Source of the DNA: CAZGDB01 sp964524705
GTDB taxonomy: Bacteria; Pseudomonadota; Gammaproteobacteria; Berkiellales; Berkiellaceae
DNA length: 32,693 bases
Assembly: GCA_964524705.1 (NCBI GenBank)
Contig: CAZGDB010000021.1
Span: 1 to 32,693 of the forward strand
Direction: 5' to 3'
Part shown: positions 31,307 through 32,693 of the stretch, one piece after another
Position numbering within the stretch: the first letter of the stretch is position 1
Layout: each line of letters begins with the position of its first letter
Notes under the pieces: model-generated
Database searches by the model: none
Told to the model about the DNA's origin: nothing
What the model saw: only the letters and a program-made list of their open reading frames with translations
Program-made: the position numbers and the translations under genes

Positions 31307-32680
31307 ATGTCTGGTAGTATTCCAAGTGGAAAAGCAAAGCGTCCTTATGCTGTCACAGGTACACATACGGACACAACCTCTATTAATGCTGAGACTGCGA
31401 TTGTTATGAAAGACGCGGTTGGCGCTAAAGGACAAAAAAAGAAAACTTTTATAGAAAAAAAACCACAGAAGGTTCTCTGTGGTCCCGGATATCAGAATGA
31501 TAAAGAGAGTTATCAACGCTATATGCGCGATAATAATATCTTAGGGTTTACAGAAGTGCTTGCGGGAGAATGGCAGCGCTTGATGCGCGAAGGGCAACCT
31601 AAGACGCGATTGCGTGTTGTGACTGAAAATAATGAGCCTAAAATTAAAGTGCTGTCTGAACGACTGACTGATTTTGTGTCTCTAGATACTATTGCCAGAT
31701 CGCCGACGGGGATATTCTATGGTGAAAACGGCAAAGCCATTATGAACAAGGTATGTTCGGGTGAAATCCCAGGGCTGGGGGATTGTGCCATGGGATTGTT
31801 AACCACTTTAAATGGGGATGGGCATTTAGGGAATGTGGGAGTGGCGAAAAACTCAAAAGGTGAGCTGGGTATCTATGTGATTGATGCCGGACTGTGTTAT
31901 TGGCCGTTGCATTATCAATATGTTCCAGAAAGAGGCGTCGTGAATACAAAATCTCAAGTGGTGCCCCTAGAGGAGAGAGATATTCAGTATTTCCCTTTTT
32001 TGACCAACTCCTCCTTAATTAACAACAATCTCCATAATTTTTTGGATGTAGTATATCGTGGAAAATTAAATATAAAAATTTCTGTGCAGGGTCCTGTTTT
32101 GGGTTCTGTTTTTCCGATAGACCTCAAATATAACCCCCAGTTTTTAGCTGAAAAACACGCACGGATGCTAAAAGAGATTGTAATGCCAAATCATGTGGTG
32201 CTAGAGTTCATGATGAAGTATGCCATACCGGATTATGCGATTTCGGCATCCCAGGAAGATTTGCGAAAACGTGCAGAAGAATGTGCAAGAGTACATAATG
32301 AACGTAAAAATAGTTTACGGAAAGTTGCGCTGCAAGATCCAGGGTTTTGTGCCTACTTACAGACCCAGGAAGCCTCTGATGTTTTAAGTGCACATATTGA
32401 ACGATTAGGGGAGTTTGTGGTTCACGGAAAAGAAAAATTATTAACCCGAGATGTGCGTTGGGATGTTAAAAAAGCTGTTATGAAAGAAAAAAACAACTTG
32501 TGTGATGAGGCACAGAATTTTTTATCGCACCAAGGAATGACTGGGGGTAGTAAAGTTGCATGCCCCGTTCAGACAACATCGTACCCCCCTTCATTGGACA
32601 TGCCTGCCACTACTGCAACACAGCGGCCACCTACCGGAAAACCTCCACGACCACCTACCGGAAAACCACCCCGTGCTTAA
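31307..32680 (+). CDS. Kinase-fold-like protein, paralogue 3 of 3, with proline-rich tail
   Basis: 457 residues, the most diverged of the three. Shared motifs: MSG start, TGTHTDTTSIN (compare GEHTDPTSVN in paralogue 2), KTFIEKKP (K51), FTEVLAGEWQRLMREGQPK (E83), VLSERLTDF, TTLNGDGHLGNVGV (D171, N176), YVIDAGLCYWP (D193), and CARVHNERKNS. DGHLGN and IDAG are closer to textbook HipA/PI4K-like kinase loops than in the other copies. The C-terminus is a Ser/Thr/Pro-rich linker and a tandem RPPTGKPP repeat. The start follows a purine tract (AGGGGGGGGAGG) and lies 11 bp after the repeat gene, so it belongs to the same operon. Substrate and secretion are unknown. Confidence 0.65.
   Translation: MSGSIPSGKAKRPYAVTGTHTDTTSINAETAIVMKDAVGAKGQKKKTFIEKKPQKVLCGPGYQNDKESYQRYMRDNNILGFTEVLAGEWQRLMREGQPKTRLRVVTENNEPKIKVLSERLTDFVSLDTIARSPTGIFYGENGKAIMNKVCSGEIPGLGDCAMGLLTTLNGDGHLGNVGVAKNSKGELGIYVIDAGLCYWPLHYQYVPERGVVNTKSQVVPLEERDIQYFPFLTNSSLINNNLHNFLDVVYRGKLNIKISVQGPVLGSVFPIDLKYNPQFLAEKHARMLKEIVMPNHVVLEFMMKYAIPDYAISASQEDLRKRAEECARVHNERKNSLRKVALQDPGFCAYLQTQEASDVLSAHIERLGEFVVHGKEKLLTRDVRWDVKKAVMKEKNNLCDEAQNFLSHQGMTGGSKVACPVQTTSYPPSLDMPATTATQRPPTGKPPRPPTGKPPRA
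32624..32671 (+). repeat. Tandem 24-bp repeat encoding RPPTGKPP twice
   Basis: Two in-frame copies (32624-32647 and 32648-32671) encode residues 440-455 of paralogue 3. They differ at a few third positions. The peptide contains PxxP cores flanked by Arg/Lys, the form recognised by SH3 domains. Confidence 0.85.
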
Positions 32681-32693
32681 ATAGCATATACAC

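Overview
The window looks like chromosome of a gammaproteobacterium of moderately low GC, probably an intracellular or host-associated member of the Legionellales (Coxiellaceae/Berkiella-like). The evidence is the order thrS-infC-rpmI-rplT-pheS-pheT-ihfA-tRNA-Pro, the ampDE and aceEF-lpd neighbourhoods, a homodimeric-type pyruvate dehydrogenase E1, and several eukaryotic-like proteins (an F-box/ankyrin protein, a second ankyrin protein, three kinase-fold paralogues). The taxonomic call is inference from gene content; nothing here proves the species.

Layout. 1-354: edge of a decayed IS607-type recombinase gene, then a tRNA-Val promoter. 355-7142: tRNA-Val, the translation operon (threonyl-tRNA synthetase, IF3, L35, L20, both phenylalanyl-tRNA synthetase subunits), IHF-alpha and tRNA-Pro. 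The PheT chain lacks the usual N-terminal tRNA-binding OB domain. 7218-8618: F-box plus ankyrin protein. 8636-10350 (minus): a Tus-family replication-terminus protein overlapping rlmJ. 10403-17875: DUF2797 protein, ampD, ampE, then the whole pyruvate dehydrogenase complex aceE-aceF-lpdA with no aroP or pdhR in between, ended by a strong hairpin. 18110-19654: a small self-contained module, with a promoter threaded through three 19-bp palindromes at an exact 24-bp period, an AAA ATPase with winged-helix and DUF4143 nuclease-like domain, and a 50-residue charged protein. 19696-20983 (minus): BrnQ transporter with a valine-rich small upstream reading frame. 21184-25784: proline uptake and oxidation operon putP-putA. 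25833-27567 (minus): small ankyrin protein and mnmA.

27722-32680: a cluster of three full-length paralogues of about 450 residues that carry kinase-like motifs (a lysine strand, a conserved Glu helix, DxHxxN and I-D-[TA]-G), plus a two-repeat protein interrupted by a 100-N assembly gap. The last three genes form a tight operon. The last paralogue ends in two copies of an RPPTGKPP repeat. I do not recognise this family by name, and it is the best candidate for an undescribed system here, most plausibly secreted effector kinases.

The housekeeping parts work together as expected: translation factors and synthetases in one block; AmpD/AmpE for cell-wall recycling; PutP/PutA feeding proline carbon and PDH feeding acetyl-CoA into the TCA cycle, consistent with amino-acid-based growth. 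The accessory genes sit between these blocks.
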